NCBI GenBank assembly: GCA_031549115.1
Contig: JAVBQJ010000042.1
Coordinates: forward strand, 20,707-84,706
Direction: 5' to 3'
Source of the DNA: JAVBQJ01 sp031549115
GTDB taxonomy: Bacteria; Verrucomicrobiota; Lentisphaeria; Victivallales; Victivallaceae
DNA: 64,000 nt
Part shown: positions 43,370 to 52,463 of the stretch, piece after piece
Layout: every line of letters begins with the position of its first letter
Numbering within the stretch: the stretch's first letter is position 1
Program-made: the position numbers and the translations under genes
Notes under the pieces: generated by a model
The model's input: only the letters and a program-made list of their open reading frames with translations
The model's database searches: none
What the model was told of the DNA's origin: nothing

Positions 43370-43420
43370 ACCGAATGTTTTTTTGTCATTGGGGTGAATG
43401 TCGGAGAGAGGAGTGAGTCG

Positions 43421-46400
43421 ATGGCCTTGTCATTCGAAGCACGATTGGAGGAGGTTTCCTCCCCCGAAATCGTTAAAAGTGCAAAGCAGTTGCTGAAGAA
43501 CGGAAAGCTGACCGGGGCGTGGCGTGATGATGCGGGGCGCATTCACGCGATCTTTCAGAATCATGAACAGAATATACACGTCATTGTCACGACCGGAGAG
43601 CCGCCGGCGGGGGAGTGCGGCTGCGGCCGGTGCGGCAAGCGGCTGTGCGAACATGCGGTGGCGACGATCCTGTACGGCGGCCGCTTCCGGGCGGTGCCGG
43701 CGCCGCCGGCGCCGGACGGCAACGCCAATTATTACGGCGGACTGAAGTTCGAAAGCTGGGAAACGCTGGCGGAGAACCAGGCGGCGAACCAGCCGGTGGC
43801 GGAGCTGTGGATCATGGCCGAATCGGCTTTCCCGCATCTGCCGAGCAAGTGGGAAAACGCGGTCCTGTCGGTGAAGCTGAAGGTCGGATCCCGCGAATAT
43901 CTGGGCAACGTCAGCAATCTGCGCAGTCTGTACTTCGATAAATCGCTGGCGGTGAATGTCAAACTATTGCAGTTTTCGTTGCAGGACCGGCAGATCATCC
44001 GCTATCTGGCGATCAACGCCGAGCCGGACAACTCCAAGCTGACGCTGAATTCGGAGCAGACTGCGGAATTCTTTCACTGTCTGGTCGGATTTGAGCGTTT
44101 CTACCGTGACGGCCGCCGGGTGCTCGTCCATTGCGATCATGCCGAGCCGGTGATCATGGTGACCGGAAAAGGGGCGAAACGGGTTTATTCGCCGGGTGTC
44201 CGGGTCGACGGCGCGCTGTTGGCGATCGAGTCGGCGAAGGTGATTACCGGGCGCTCCGGCTGCTGGGTCGGCAAGGCCGGGGAATACTGGTGGATGCCGG
44301 CGACACTCGATGTCGGCTGGCTGCGCAATTTTTTCCGGACCGGCGAATACCATCTCACCGAGGTGCCGGATTCCACGCCGATTCCCGAACGGCTGCCGAT
44401 CGAGATCTGTGAAGTGGGGTCGCTGGAATTGCAGGCGCCGCAGGCCAAGGTGCTGCTGCAGGGCGAATTGCTGGAAAACGGCAGTCTGCGGGTCCGTCCC
44501 GAATTCTCGTATGACGGCCGGCTGGTCGCCGGCGACCAGGCCCGGCTGGGGCGCGCCGGCGGCCGCTTCTTCGCCCGCGACGAGAAATTCGAACAGGCTT
44601 TCCTTCAGGAGTTGACGATGTTCGGCGCGGTGCCGGAGGCCGGATGGTATCTCCTGGCGGCGCCGGAAACCGCCGGCGCGTTTATCGAATACTTCATGGC
44701 GGAGAAGATCCGCGCCGGCCGGGTTTACCCCGATCCGGTGTTGTCGAGGCTCTCCCGCGGCGGCACCGGCATGGCGCCGGTGGAGCTCGCGGTCAAGGTC
44801 GCGGCGGAGGAGACGGACCGGGTGGTGCTGGAATACGCTTTTGCGGTAGCGGGGGAACCGGTGGCGTTCGCCGGGCTTGCCGCGGTACTGAAAAACGCGG
44901 GGCACTACATCGCCACGCCCGGGCGCAATGCCGGCGTGATTCCGCCGGCGTTGGCGGTACTGCTGAATTCCGGGGTGCTCCGGGAAAACGACGAATTTGC
45001 GCACCGGTGGAATTTGCCGCGTTATTCGGTGCCGTACTATCTGTATTTGGCGGCGTCGATTCCGGGGGCGATTCCGGCGGCGCTTTACCGTTTCGACCCC
45101 TCGGTGATGCCCCCGGCGCCATTTGCGGACCGCGACGAAGCGCCCTCCCGTTTTGTCGGAACGTTGCGCGGCTACCAGCGCGAAGGGGTGCAATGGCTGG
45201 CGCAGCGCCTCGATCTCGGCTTCAATGTGATTCTCGCCGACGAGATGGGCCTCGGGAAAACCGTACAGGTACTGGCGCTGCTCAGCGAACGCAAGCGCAA
45301 AAGCGACTTGCCCGCGGTGATCATCGCTCCGGCGAGTCTGGTGGAAAACTGGCGCCGGGAGGCGGCGCGTTTCGTGCCGGATTTCCGGGTCGGAATGCTG
45401 CACGGGGGCGACCGCGACGCGGTGTGGGCGAAAGCGAACGACTACGATCTGTTGCTGTTGAGTTACGCGACGGCGCGGCGCGACGAAGCCGAATTGAAGA
45501 AGCGCCGTTTCAGTTATCTGATTCTCGACGAGGCGCAGCATATCAAGAACCCCGGTACGGCGAATGCGCACAGCTGCAAGGCGATCAAGGCGCGGCACCG
45601 GCTGGTGCTGACCGGTACGCCGTTGGAAAACTCCGCCGAGGATTTGTGGAGCATCTTCGATTTTCTGCATCCGGGTATTCTCGGGTCGCTGGCCTCGTTC
45701 CGGCGGCGTTACGAGCACTTGTCCGAGCATCGCGAGCTGCAGGACGAGCTGGCCGGGCGGGTGGCGCCGTTCATCAAACGCCGGACCAAGGCATTGGTGG
45801 CGGCGGAATTGCCGCCCAAGACCGAAGTGCTGCTGTTCAGCGAAATGGACGAGGCGCAGCGCAAGCTCTACAATCAGGTGCTCAACCGCGCCCGCACCGA
45901 ACTCGCGAAGGCGGAAAAAAGCACCGACAAGCAGGCACGCCTGACGATTTTCACCGAACTTCTGCGGTTGCGCCAGGTGTGCTGCCATCCGGAATTGCTG
46001 CCGGACCAGGCGGGCAGCTCGGTCGCGTCGGCGAAAATGGAGCTGTTGAAAGAGTTGATCATGGAAAACATCGACAGCGGCCACCGGATGCTGCTGTTCA
46101 GTCAGTTCACCAGTCTGTTGGCGATCATCCGCGAATATCTGGATGCGACCGGCATTCCGTACGAATATCTCGACGGGACGACCCGGAACCGTCTGGAGCA
46201 TGTCGACGCGTTCAACAACAATCCGAATATTCCGATTTTCCTGTTGAGCATCAAGGCCGGCGGGACCGGATTGAATCTGACCAGCGCGGACACGGTGATC
46301 ATCTATGACCCATGGTGGAATCCGGCGGTCGAAATGCAGGCGACCGACCGGACACACCGGATCGGCCAGACCAAACCGGTGACCAGCCTCAAATTGCTGG

Positions 46401-46534
46401 TCAAGGACTCGGTCGAAGAACGCATCCTCGATCTGCAGGGCCGCAAACAGGAAATTTTCGACGGCCTGATCGACAATCCGGCCGCGGGCGCCGACGCGTT
46501 GAGTATGGACGATTTGAAGTACTTGTTGCAATAA
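43421..46534 (+). CDS. SNF2-family DEAD/DEAH-box helicase with SWIM zinc finger
   Basis: 1037 residues from ATG 43421, with GAGAGGAG upstream. A SWIM-type zinc finger lies near residues 65-83 (CGCGRCGKRLCEHAVA: C-x-C...C-x-H). A poorly conserved middle of about 500 residues follows. Then the SNF2 motor: LADEMGLGKTVQVLALL (about 604-620), DEAQHIKN (about 702), LTGTPLENSAEDLWSIFDFLHPG, QFTSLLAIIREYL, KAGGTGLNLTSADTVIIYDPWWNPA and DRTHRIGQ (about 973). These are ATP-driven DNA translocases; bacterial SWIM-SNF2 proteins are common but their tasks are unclear. It is followed 12 bp later by a YgjP-like peptidase. Confidence 0.92.
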   Translation: MALSFEARLEEVSSPEIVKSAKQLLKNGKLTGAWRDDAGRIHAIFQNHEQNIHVIVTTGEPPAGECGCGRCGKRLCEHAVATILYGGRFRAVPAPPAPDGNANYYGGLKFESWETLAENQAANQPVAELWIMAESAFPHLPSKWENAVLSVKLKVGSREYLGNVSNLRSLYFDKSLAVNVKLLQFSLQDRQIIRYLAINAEPDNSKLTLNSEQTAEFFHCLVGFERFYRDGRRVLVHCDHAEPVIMVTGKGAKRVYSPGVRVDGALLAIESAKVITGRSGCWVGKAGEYWWMPATLDVGWLRNFFRTGEYHLTEVPDSTPIPERLPIEICEVGSLELQAPQAKVLLQGELLENGSLRVRPEFSYDGRLVAGDQARLGRAGGRFFARDEKFEQAFLQELTMFGAVPEAGWYLLAAPETAGAFIEYFMAEKIRAGRVYPDPVLSRLSRGGTGMAPVELAVKVAAEETDRVVLEYAFAVAGEPVAFAGLAAVLKNAGHYIATPGRNAGVIPPALAVLLNSGVLRENDEFAHRWNLPRYSVPYYLYLAASIPGAIPAALYRFDPSVMPPAPFADRDEAPSRFVGTLRGYQREGVQWLAQRLDLGFNVILADEMGLGKTVQVLALLSERKRKSDLPAVIIAPASLVENWRREAARFVPDFRVGMLHGGDRDAVWAKANDYDLLLLSYATARRDEAELKKRRFSYLILDEAQHIKNPGTANAHSCKAIKARHRLVLTGTPLENSAEDLWSIFDFLHPGILGSLASFRRRYEHLSEHRELQDELAGRVAPFIKRRTKALVAAELPPKTEVLLFSEMDEAQRKLYNQVLNRARTELAKAEKSTDKQARLTIFTELLRLRQVCCHPELLPDQAGSSVASAKMELLKELIMENIDSGHRMLLFSQFTSLLAIIREYLDATGIPYEYLDGTTRNRLEHVDAFNNNPNIPIFLLSIKAGGTGLNLTSADTVIIYDPWWNPAVEMQATDRTHRIGQTKPVTSLKLLVKDSVEERILDLQGRKQEIFDGLIDNPAAGADALSMDDLKYLLQ

Positions 46535-46546
46535 TGAGGTGACGCG

Positions 46547-47227
46547 ATGCTGCCGTGGCCGTATCGTCTGCAGCGTTCTTCCCGCCGCCGCCGTCTGGCG
46601 GTGAAGGTGAATCCGCAGGGTGAAATTCTCGCCCTGGCGCCGTTGCGGCTGCCGTTGACGGCGGTTGAGCGCTTTCTCGCGCAGGCGGCGCCGTGGATCG
46701 AACAGCAGCTGGCGTTGGTGCGTATGCGCCTGACCGAGCTGCCGCCGAAGCGTTTTGAGGCCGGCGAAATGTTTTCGCTGCTGGGGCGCGAATATGAGCT
46801 GCAGCTGGGGCCGACGCCGCGCCGGGAAGTCCGGCTGATCGGCGGAATTCTGGTGGTTCCGGCCCGCGATGCGGAACAGGCGCGCAAAATGCTGACCGCC
46901 TTTTACCGGCGGGAGGCGGCGCGGATTCTGACCGGAAAGACACAGGCCATGGCGGCATTGTGGCAGTTGCCGGTGACGCAGGTCAGAATATCGCGTGCCG
47001 CCGGACGCTGGGGCTCGTGTTCGCGTTCGGGCTCGATCAATTATTCATGGCGGCTGATTCAGTGCCCGGAGGAAGCGGTGGATTATGTGGTGGCGCATGA
47101 ATTGGCGCATTGCCGCGAAATGAATCATTCGGAGCGTTTTTACGCGGTGCTGGCCGAGTTTTTCCCGGAATGGCGCCGGTATGAACGATTTTTAAAAACG
47201 GAGGGGTGGCGCTATGGCGGGTGGTGA
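46547..47227 (+). CDS. YgjP-like (DUF45, M48-type) metallopeptidase
   Basis: 226 residues, GAGGTGA before ATG 46547. The zinc protease motif HELAHCREMNHSERFY (about 184-199) and the preceding RWGSCSRSGSINYSWRL are the hallmarks of YgjP/SprT-like DUF45 proteins. Cytoplasmic; substrate unknown. It follows the SNF2 gene and overlaps the next small gene by 14 bp, so the three are probably one transcript. Confidence 0.85.
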   Translation: MLPWPYRLQRSSRRRRLAVKVNPQGEILALAPLRLPLTAVERFLAQAAPWIEQQLALVRMRLTELPPKRFEAGEMFSLLGREYELQLGPTPRREVRLIGGILVVPARDAEQARKMLTAFYRREAARILTGKTQAMAALWQLPVTQVRISRAAGRWGSCSRSGSINYSWRLIQCPEEAVDYVVAHELAHCREMNHSERFYAVLAEFFPEWRRYERFLKTEGWRYGGW

Positions 47228-47726
47228 CAGGGGGGATTTGACGCCGGCGGCGGCCGGGCGATTGATGGAGGCGGCGAAGCGCGCCGGCTGGCTGGAAGGG
47301 GAGTGGATGACCGTTCCCGAGCTGGCGGAGGATGAAAAAAATCTGTTCATTACGATGTTGCGCGCGACGCCCGCGTATCTGCGGAGCGAAGGCCGCGCGG
47401 AGCTGACGGTCGACGAAATCGCGGCGATGTTTCACTTTGTCTATGCGAAGGCCGCCGAGGCGGTGAGCGCCTGGCTCGCCGACCAGAAATTCGAAGTGTC
47501 CACCACCGGTTTGTTCGACGGCGACGTCCCGTTGTATGCGGACGAGCGGCTGGTGGAGCTATTTCGGAATTGCCCGATGCCGGAAACGCTGGCGCGGGCG
47601 TTCCTGGCGGAGCCGGTGAATGCGCCGGAGCCGCTGCTGGTGCTGTTCGAGGCGTTGAAATTGGCCTGGCGCCTGGCCTGCCATTGGGCGCTGCGCTGCC
47701 TGGAAGAACTCGGCTTGATCGGATAA
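47214..47726 (+). CDS. hypothetical protein, 170 residues
   Basis: Starts inside the end of the YgjP gene (14-bp overlap) with GGAGGGG upstream. The protein is acidic and mostly helical by composition, with no signal peptide or membrane segment. It contains one Trp-rich stretch near the N-terminus (AGWLEGEWMTVPEL) and one near the C-terminus (ALKLAWRLACHWALRCLEEL). I do not recognise a family. Overlap with the upstream gene and normal codon use argue that it is real. Confidence 0.6.
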   Translation: MAGGDRGDLTPAAAGRLMEAAKRAGWLEGEWMTVPELAEDEKNLFITMLRATPAYLRSEGRAELTVDEIAAMFHFVYAKAAEAVSAWLADQKFEVSTTGLFDGDVPLYADERLVELFRNCPMPETLARAFLAEPVNAPEPLLVLFEALKLAWRLACHWALRCLEELGLIG

Positions 47727-47740
47727 TTGCCGCGTATGCG

Positions 47741-47770
47741 TTGGTAAAAACGCGCTTCCGGGTGTATAGT
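47741..47770 (+). promoter_or_regulatory. sigma70-type promoter of icd
   Basis: TTGGTA (47741-47746), 18-bp spacer, TATAGT (47765-47770), about 37 bp before ATG 47808. Confidence 0.6.
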
Positions 47771-47807
47771 ATAGAGAATCAATCATTAACAATGGAGCAG
47801 AAATACA

Positions 47808-49061
47808 ATGGCCAAGTACGACAAGATTCAGGTCCCCGCCGGTGAAAAAATCACCATTGACGCCAAAGGCAAACTGATGGTGCCGGATCATCCGGTCGTG
47901 GCATACATCGAGGGCGACGGCATCGGACCTGACATCACCCGCGCCAGCATGCAGATCTGGAACCGCGCCGTGGAAAAAGCCTACAACGGCAAACGCTCCA
48001 TCGCCTGGATGGAGGTTTTCGCCGGCGAAAAGGCCAATGCGGTTTACGGCGAAAACACCTGGCTGCCCGATGAAACCGTCACCGCCATCGATGAATATCT
48101 GATCGCGATCAAAGGGCCGCTGACCACGCCGGTCGGCGGCGGCGTGCGGTCGTTGAACGTCGCCTTGCGGCAGATGCTTGACTTGTATGTCTGTCTGCGC
48201 CCGGTGCGCTACTTCACCGGCGTCCCGTCGCCGGTCAAGGCGCCGGAAAAGACCGACATGGTGGTGTTCCGCGAGAATACCGAAGACATCTATGCCGGGA
48301 TCGAATGGGCCTCCGGCTCCCCGGAAGTGAAAAAAGTGATCGATTTCCTGCAGCAGGAGATGAAGGTCGGCAAGATCCGTTTCCCGGAAACCTCGGCGAT
48401 CGGCGTCAAGCCGGTATCCAAAGAGGGCTCCGAGCGGCTGATCCGCGCCGCCATCGACTATGCGCTGCGCGAGGACCGCAAGAGCGTGACGCTGGTGCAC
48501 AAGGGCAATATCATGAAGTTCACCGAGGGGGGCTTCAAGAACTGGGGCTACGATCTGGTGCGCGATGAATACGCCGATGTCGCGGTTTCCTGGCAGGATT
48601 GCGGCGGCAAGGCGCCGGCTGGAAAATTGCTGGTCAAGGACTGCATCTGCGACGCGTTTTTGCAGCAGATTCTGACCCGCCCGGAGGAATACGACGTGAT
48701 CGCGACGATGAACCTGAATGGCGATTATGTGTCGGATGCGCTGGCGGCCTGCGTCGGCGGCATCGGCATTGCGCCCGGAGCGAATATCAATTACCTCACG
48801 GGACACGCGCTGTTCGAAGCCACCCACGGCACCGCGCCCAAATATGCCGGATTGGACAAGGTCAATCCGTCGAGTCTGGCGCTCTCCGGCGAAATGCTGC
48901 TGCGGCACATCGGCTGGACCGAGGCGGCCGATCTGGTGATCCATGGGATCGAGCGGGCCATTGCCGACCGGGTGGTGACGTATGATTTTGCGCGCCTCAC
49001 CGAGGGCGCCACGGAGGTGAGCTGCTCCGGCTTTGCCGCGGCGGTGGTCGAACGGATGTAA
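47808..49061 (+). CDS. icd: isocitrate dehydrogenase (NADP type)
   Basis: 417 residues, usual length for the E. coli-type enzyme. It oxidises isocitrate to 2-oxoglutarate and CO2 in the TCA cycle in the cytoplasm. Signature segments: YIEGDGIGPDIT, KGPLTTPVGGGVRSLNVALRQ, RENTEDIYAGIEW, TLVHKGNIMKFTEG, NLNGDYVSDALAACVGGIGIAPGANI and EATHGTAPKYAGLDKVNP. The Lys-Tyr in TAPKYAG and the Arg/Tyr further on fit NADP use, but cofactor choice is not proved. It has its own promoter; the next gene starts 19 bp after it. Confidence 0.93.
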   Translation: MAKYDKIQVPAGEKITIDAKGKLMVPDHPVVAYIEGDGIGPDITRASMQIWNRAVEKAYNGKRSIAWMEVFAGEKANAVYGENTWLPDETVTAIDEYLIAIKGPLTTPVGGGVRSLNVALRQMLDLYVCLRPVRYFTGVPSPVKAPEKTDMVVFRENTEDIYAGIEWASGSPEVKKVIDFLQQEMKVGKIRFPETSAIGVKPVSKEGSERLIRAAIDYALREDRKSVTLVHKGNIMKFTEGGFKNWGYDLVRDEYADVAVSWQDCGGKAPAGKLLVKDCICDAFLQQILTRPEEYDVIATMNLNGDYVSDALAACVGGIGIAPGANINYLTGHALFEATHGTAPKYAGLDKVNPSSLALSGEMLLRHIGWTEAADLVIHGIERAIADRVVTYDFARLTEGATEVSCSGFAAAVVERM

Positions 49062-49080
49062 CCGAAAGCGAGGTGAGGGT

Positions 49081-49986
49081 ATGAAGTTGGCGTCGATTCT
49101 GACTCCTGAGTTGATTTTATGCGATCTGACGGGGACGAACCGGTCGGATATTTACCGGACCATGTTGGAACATGCGGCGAAAACCTGTGAGTTGGAGCTG
49201 AACCCGAAAGAGATGCTGGAGCTGATGCTGGAGCGGGAAGCCGCGACGCATTTGCCCTATGAGGGAGTGGCATTCCCGCATATCCTCGTTCCGAAATTGC
49301 GCGACCTTTATGTCATTGTCGGTTTGCTGCGGGAACGGGTGATGCTGAAGGACTACGATGCCGCGCCGTCGCGGGTGGTGGTGATGTCGCTGATTTCGGA
49401 GGATACAACTTCGACTTATTTGCGCTGCACCACGGCTTTCGTGCGTTATCTGGCGAAAGCGGACCGGCTGGATGCGCTTCAGCGCTGCCGGACTCCGGAG
49501 GAGGTGCGGGAGCTTCTGACTCGCGATGATGTCACGTTGAAGAAGACGCTGACCGCCGAAGACCTGTATTCCGCCGACTGGCCGTCGGTGCATCTGGAGG
49601 ATTCGCTCTCGACGGCGTTGGACGTCTGTACGCGCTCCGGCCGTTCGACTCTGGCGGTGGTGGACGGAAACAATGCCCTGAAAGGCGTTCTGGATGCCAC
49701 CGAGGTGATCCGCAGCTTCATTCCCGACTATGTTTTCATGATGGACAGCGTGAATTTCGTTGCGAGTCTGGAGGTATTCGAACGGATTTTCAATGCCGAA
49801 GAGCGCCACCAGGTGCGTGACTATATGACGCCGGCGGTGGAAATTACGCCGGATACACCGTTGATCCAGTGCACGATGCGTCTGGTGCGGCGGGAAAGCC
49901 GTTCTATGTTTGTGGTGGACCGGGACCGGAAGTTTCTCGGGGGTATTGACATCATGGAAGTCGTCCGCCGGGTGCTCCGGGGCTGA
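49081..49986 (+). CDS. PTS EIIA (PtsN-like) domain fused to a CBS pair
   Basis: 301 residues from ATG 49081 (GAGGTGAGGGT upstream). Residues 1-150 follow the EIIA-fructose/nitrogen fold, with the phosphorylated His in EGVAFPH (His67). Residues about 160-301 form two CBS motifs (STLAVVDGNNALKGVLDATEVI; RSMFVVDRDRKFLGGIDIMEVV), which usually bind adenine nucleotides. It is followed 30 bp later by an ArsB/NhaD-type transporter gene. A regulator that joins phosphotransfer state and nucleotide level to control that transporter is a sensible inference. No other PTS genes are present here. Confidence 0.8.
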   Translation: MKLASILTPELILCDLTGTNRSDIYRTMLEHAAKTCELELNPKEMLELMLEREAATHLPYEGVAFPHILVPKLRDLYVIVGLLRERVMLKDYDAAPSRVVVMSLISEDTTSTYLRCTTAFVRYLAKADRLDALQRCRTPEEVRELLTRDDVTLKKTLTAEDLYSADWPSVHLEDSLSTALDVCTRSGRSTLAVVDGNNALKGVLDATEVIRSFIPDYVFMMDSVNFVASLEVFERIFNAEERHQVRDYMTPAVEITPDTPLIQCTMRLVRRESRSMFVVDRDRKFLGGIDIMEVVRRVLRG

Positions 49987-50016
49987 CGGCACTAAAATCA
50001 AAGAATTTGTATTGTT

Positions 50017-51381
50017 ATGGAAAATTTCACTTTCTGGTTTGCCGCGATTGTATTCGTGGGGACTTATGTTCTGATCGCTTCGGAAAAAATTCACAAGACG
50101 ACGGCGGCCCTGCTGGGCTCGAGCCTGATGCTGATCTTCGTACTCGGCGGCCATGAGGCGGAAAAAGCGCCGCTTCTGGAGACCGTCCAGCAGGAAATCG
50201 CCGCGCCGAAGCTGGATATTTATTCGTTGAGTGTCAACTTCGACGTGATCCTGACCCTGGCCGGAATGATGGTGCTGGTCAACATTCTGAGCGGAACCGG
50301 TTTCTTTCAGTATATCGCCATCAAATGCGCGAAAACCGCGAAGGGATCGCCGATCCGAATGATGGTGCTGCTGGTGTTCGCCACCGCGGTGTTGTCCGCG
50401 TTTCTCGACAATGTGACGACGATTCTGTTGGTGGCGCCGGTGACGCTGGTGGTCACCGCCGAGCTCGGGGTGGCGGCGCTGCCGTTCCTGATGGCGGAAA
50501 CGATGGCGTCGAATATCGGCGGTACCGCGACTCTGATCGGCGACCCGCCGAACCTGATCATCGGTTCGCTGGCGAATCTGGACTTCATGGCGTTCATCGT
50601 GAACCTGACGCCGTTCATTCTGGTGCTGCTGATCCTGTACTGCATCATTCTTTACTTGTACTACGGCAAACGGATGCAGGTGACCGTGGAAAAACGGGCG
50701 CGCATCATGGAATTGGATGAAAAGTCGGCGATCGTCGATCCGGTGAATATGCGCCGCGGCGGCTGGGTGATGGTGCTGACGATCGTCGGGTTCCTGATCC
50801 ACGGCGCGATCGGCCTCGAACCCTGCGTGGTGGCCATGGCCGGCGCCGCGGCCGCGCTGGCGGTCTGCAAGGTGGATGTCGATCATGCGCTGGAAAAGAT
50901 CGAATGGTCGACACTGTTCTTTTTCATGGGTTTGTTCGTGCTGGTTTACGGGGCGGAAAAAGCCGGAGTGATGGGCGCGATCGGGGATATATTCACGTAT
51001 ATTTCCGATTGGCCGGTGCTGGCGATCGTGCTGGTGATCATGTGGGGCAGCGCCATTGCCGCGGCGATCATGAACAACGTGTCGTTCACGGCGGCGATGG
51101 CCGCGGTGGTGGCCGGTTTCATCGCCAAAACCCCGGCGTTTGCGAACAGCGTGCCGAATCAGGAGCTGCTGTGGTGGGGGCTGGCGCTGGCGGTCTGTCT
51201 CGGCGGCAATGGAACGATCGTCGGCGCCGCGGCCAACCTGGTGACGGCCGGGATCGCGGAAAAGGCCGGCGTCAAGATTACCTTCGGAACCTTTCTGCGC
51301 TACGGTGCTCCGGTGGCGTTCGGCAGCATGGTGTTGGCTTCGGTTTATACCATTGCCCGTTATTATCTGTTGTGCCGTTAA
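50017..51381 (+). CDS. ArsB/NhaD-type ion transporter (IT superfamily)
   Basis: 454 residues with 11-12 hydrophobic segments. Family blocks: VNFDVILTLAGMMVLVNILSGTGFF, LSAFLDNVTTILLVAPV, ASNIGGTATLIGDPPNLIIGSL (a very characteristic block), and near the end NNVSFTAAMAAVV and GNGTIVGAAANLV. Members are Na+/H+ antiporters (NhaD) or anion transporters (ArsB, CitT). The inner-membrane location is certain; the ion is not. The EIIA-CBS gene just before it may be its regulator. Confidence 0.85.
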   Translation: MENFTFWFAAIVFVGTYVLIASEKIHKTTAALLGSSLMLIFVLGGHEAEKAPLLETVQQEIAAPKLDIYSLSVNFDVILTLAGMMVLVNILSGTGFFQYIAIKCAKTAKGSPIRMMVLLVFATAVLSAFLDNVTTILLVAPVTLVVTAELGVAALPFLMAETMASNIGGTATLIGDPPNLIIGSLANLDFMAFIVNLTPFILVLLILYCIILYLYYGKRMQVTVEKRARIMELDEKSAIVDPVNMRRGGWVMVLTIVGFLIHGAIGLEPCVVAMAGAAAALAVCKVDVDHALEKIEWSTLFFFMGLFVLVYGAEKAGVMGAIGDIFTYISDWPVLAIVLVIMWGSAIAAAIMNNVSFTAAMAAVVAGFIAKTPAFANSVPNQELLWWGLALAVCLGGNGTIVGAAANLVTAGIAEKAGVKITFGTFLRYGAPVAFGSMVLASVYTIARYYLLCR

Positions 51382-51394
51382 TTGGGAGGGAAGT

Positions 51395-51814
51395 ATGGAC
51401 CAGCAGCCGCAATATCGGATTCGGCCGGTGACGCCGGAGGATGCGTTTCAAGTCTGGGGACTGTTGCGGCTGGCCGGTTGGGCGGAAGAAGAGGCGGCGC
51501 TGCCGCAGTGGGTGACCGGGTTGATCGCGGGATCGGCGGTTTTTTACGGCGCCGAAGGCGGAAATGGCCTTATCGGCATGGCGCGGGCGATTTCCGACGG
51601 CGTCAGCGATGCCTATATCCAGGATGTCGTCGTGCATCCGGATTGGCGCCGGCGCGGCATCGGAGTGCAGCTGGTGCGGCATGTCCGGGAGGAGTTGAGC
51701 CGCCGCGGCGTGGACTGGATCGGGCTGGTGGCGACGCCGGGGAATACGGATTTCTACCGGGCGCTGGGCTTTGAAACGGCCGAAGGCTTCACGCCGATGA
51801 TTTTCCGCGGCTGA
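51395..51814 (+). CDS. GNAT-family N-acetyltransferase
   Basis: 139 residues from ATG 51395, with GGGAGGGAAGT upstream. The acetyl-CoA site is VVHPDWRRRGIGVQLVRHV (the R/Q-x-x-G-x-G/A loop), with IQDVVV as the preceding strand and the C-terminal LVATPGNTDFYRALGFE typical of GNAT proteins. Substrate unknown. It lies 13 bp after the transporter gene. Confidence 0.82.
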   Translation: MDQQPQYRIRPVTPEDAFQVWGLLRLAGWAEEEAALPQWVTGLIAGSAVFYGAEGGNGLIGMARAISDGVSDAYIQDVVVHPDWRRRGIGVQLVRHVREELSRRGVDWIGLVATPGNTDFYRALGFETAEGFTPMIFRG

Positions 51815-51841
51815 AAGATGGGATGTTTTTGTTTGGAGTGC

Positions 51842-51870
51842 TTGCATAACAGAATAAACCGGGTTATATT
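51842..51870 (+). promoter_or_regulatory. possible sigma70-type promoter of folE
   Basis: TTGCAT (51842-51847), 17-bp spacer, TATATT (51865-51870), about 40 bp before the GTG start. The -10 falls in the loop of the hairpin at 51858-51877, so the site may serve both purposes or only one. Confidence 0.45.
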
Positions 51871-51885
51871 TCCCGGTGTTTTTTT
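51858..51885 (+). terminator. rho-independent terminator after the GNAT gene
   Basis: ACCGGG (51858-51863) pairs with CCCGGT (51872-51877) across an 8-base loop and is followed by GTTTTTTT. It would end the icd-EIIA-transporter-GNAT transcript. Confidence 0.6.
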
Positions 51886-51912
51886 GGATGAAAATCACAG
51901 GAGTGGACAGCG

Positions 51913-52455
51913 GTGCAGAAAGAAATTTACCAAGTCCTGACCGATCTGGGCGAGGACCCGGAGCGGGAAGGATTGATCGATACGCCGAGACGAGTGGAAA
52001 AAAGTTTGCGCTTTTTGACCCGGGGCTACAAGCAGAACTTGGAGGATGTGGTCAACGGCGCTATTTTCGAGGCCGAGTCGGATGACATGGTGATTGTTCG
52101 CGATATCGAGTTTTTCAGTTTATGCGAACATCACATGCTGCCGTTTTTCGGGCGTTGTCATGTCGGTTACATTCCACAGGGGAAAATTCTCGGGGTCAGC
52201 AAGCTGGCGCGGATCGTCGACATGTATGCCCGGCGGCTGCAGATCCAGGAGCGCCTGACCAAGCAGATCAGCAACGCCATCATGGAATGCGTCGACGCCG
52301 AGGGCGTCGGCGTGGTGCTGGAAGCCCGGCATTTGTGCATGCAGATGCGGGGGGTCGAGAAACAGAATTCGGTGATGACGACCTCCAGCATGATCGGCAG
52401 CTTCCGGGCGGAAGCCGCCGCCCGCGGCGAGTTTCTGCGCTTGATCACAGACTGA
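51913..52455 (+). CDS. folE: GTP cyclohydrolase I
   Basis: 180 residues with a GTG start at 51913 after CAGGAG. It converts GTP to 7,8-dihydroneopterin triphosphate, the first step of folate and related pterin synthesis, as a cytoplasmic multimer. Motifs: EREGLIDTPRRVEKSL, FFSLCEHHMLPFFG (zinc Cys about 71 and His), VSKLARIVDMYARRLQ, and ARHLCMQMRGVEKQNSVMTTS (second zinc Cys about 141). Length is normal for the family. It is followed 8 bp later by dtd. Confidence 0.93.
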   Translation: MQKEIYQVLTDLGEDPEREGLIDTPRRVEKSLRFLTRGYKQNLEDVVNGAIFEAESDDMVIVRDIEFFSLCEHHMLPFFGRCHVGYIPQGKILGVSKLARIVDMYARRLQIQERLTKQISNAIMECVDAEGVGVVLEARHLCMQMRGVEKQNSVMTTSSMIGSFRAEAAARGEFLRLITD

Positions 52456-52463
52456 GGTGGAGA

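Larger units (their letters stand above)
43096..43420. other. 325-bp divergent regulatory region
   Basis: From left: operator palindrome and promoter of the GntR-SBP gene; a cluster of TCTGCAA heptamers (43209, 43241, 43251) and one inverted TTGCAGA (43226); a 14-bp G+C-rich hairpin with one mismatch (43263-43298); a small GAAAAAA/TTTTTTC hairpin (43320-43338); and the promoter of the SNF2 gene (43341-43369). No gene was recognised here. Confidence 0.6.

Noticed and set aside
43964..46531. 855-codon open frame antisense to the SNF2 gene
   Set aside because: The plus strand carries all SNF2 motifs; the antisense translation is His/Gln/Arg-rich without any motif.
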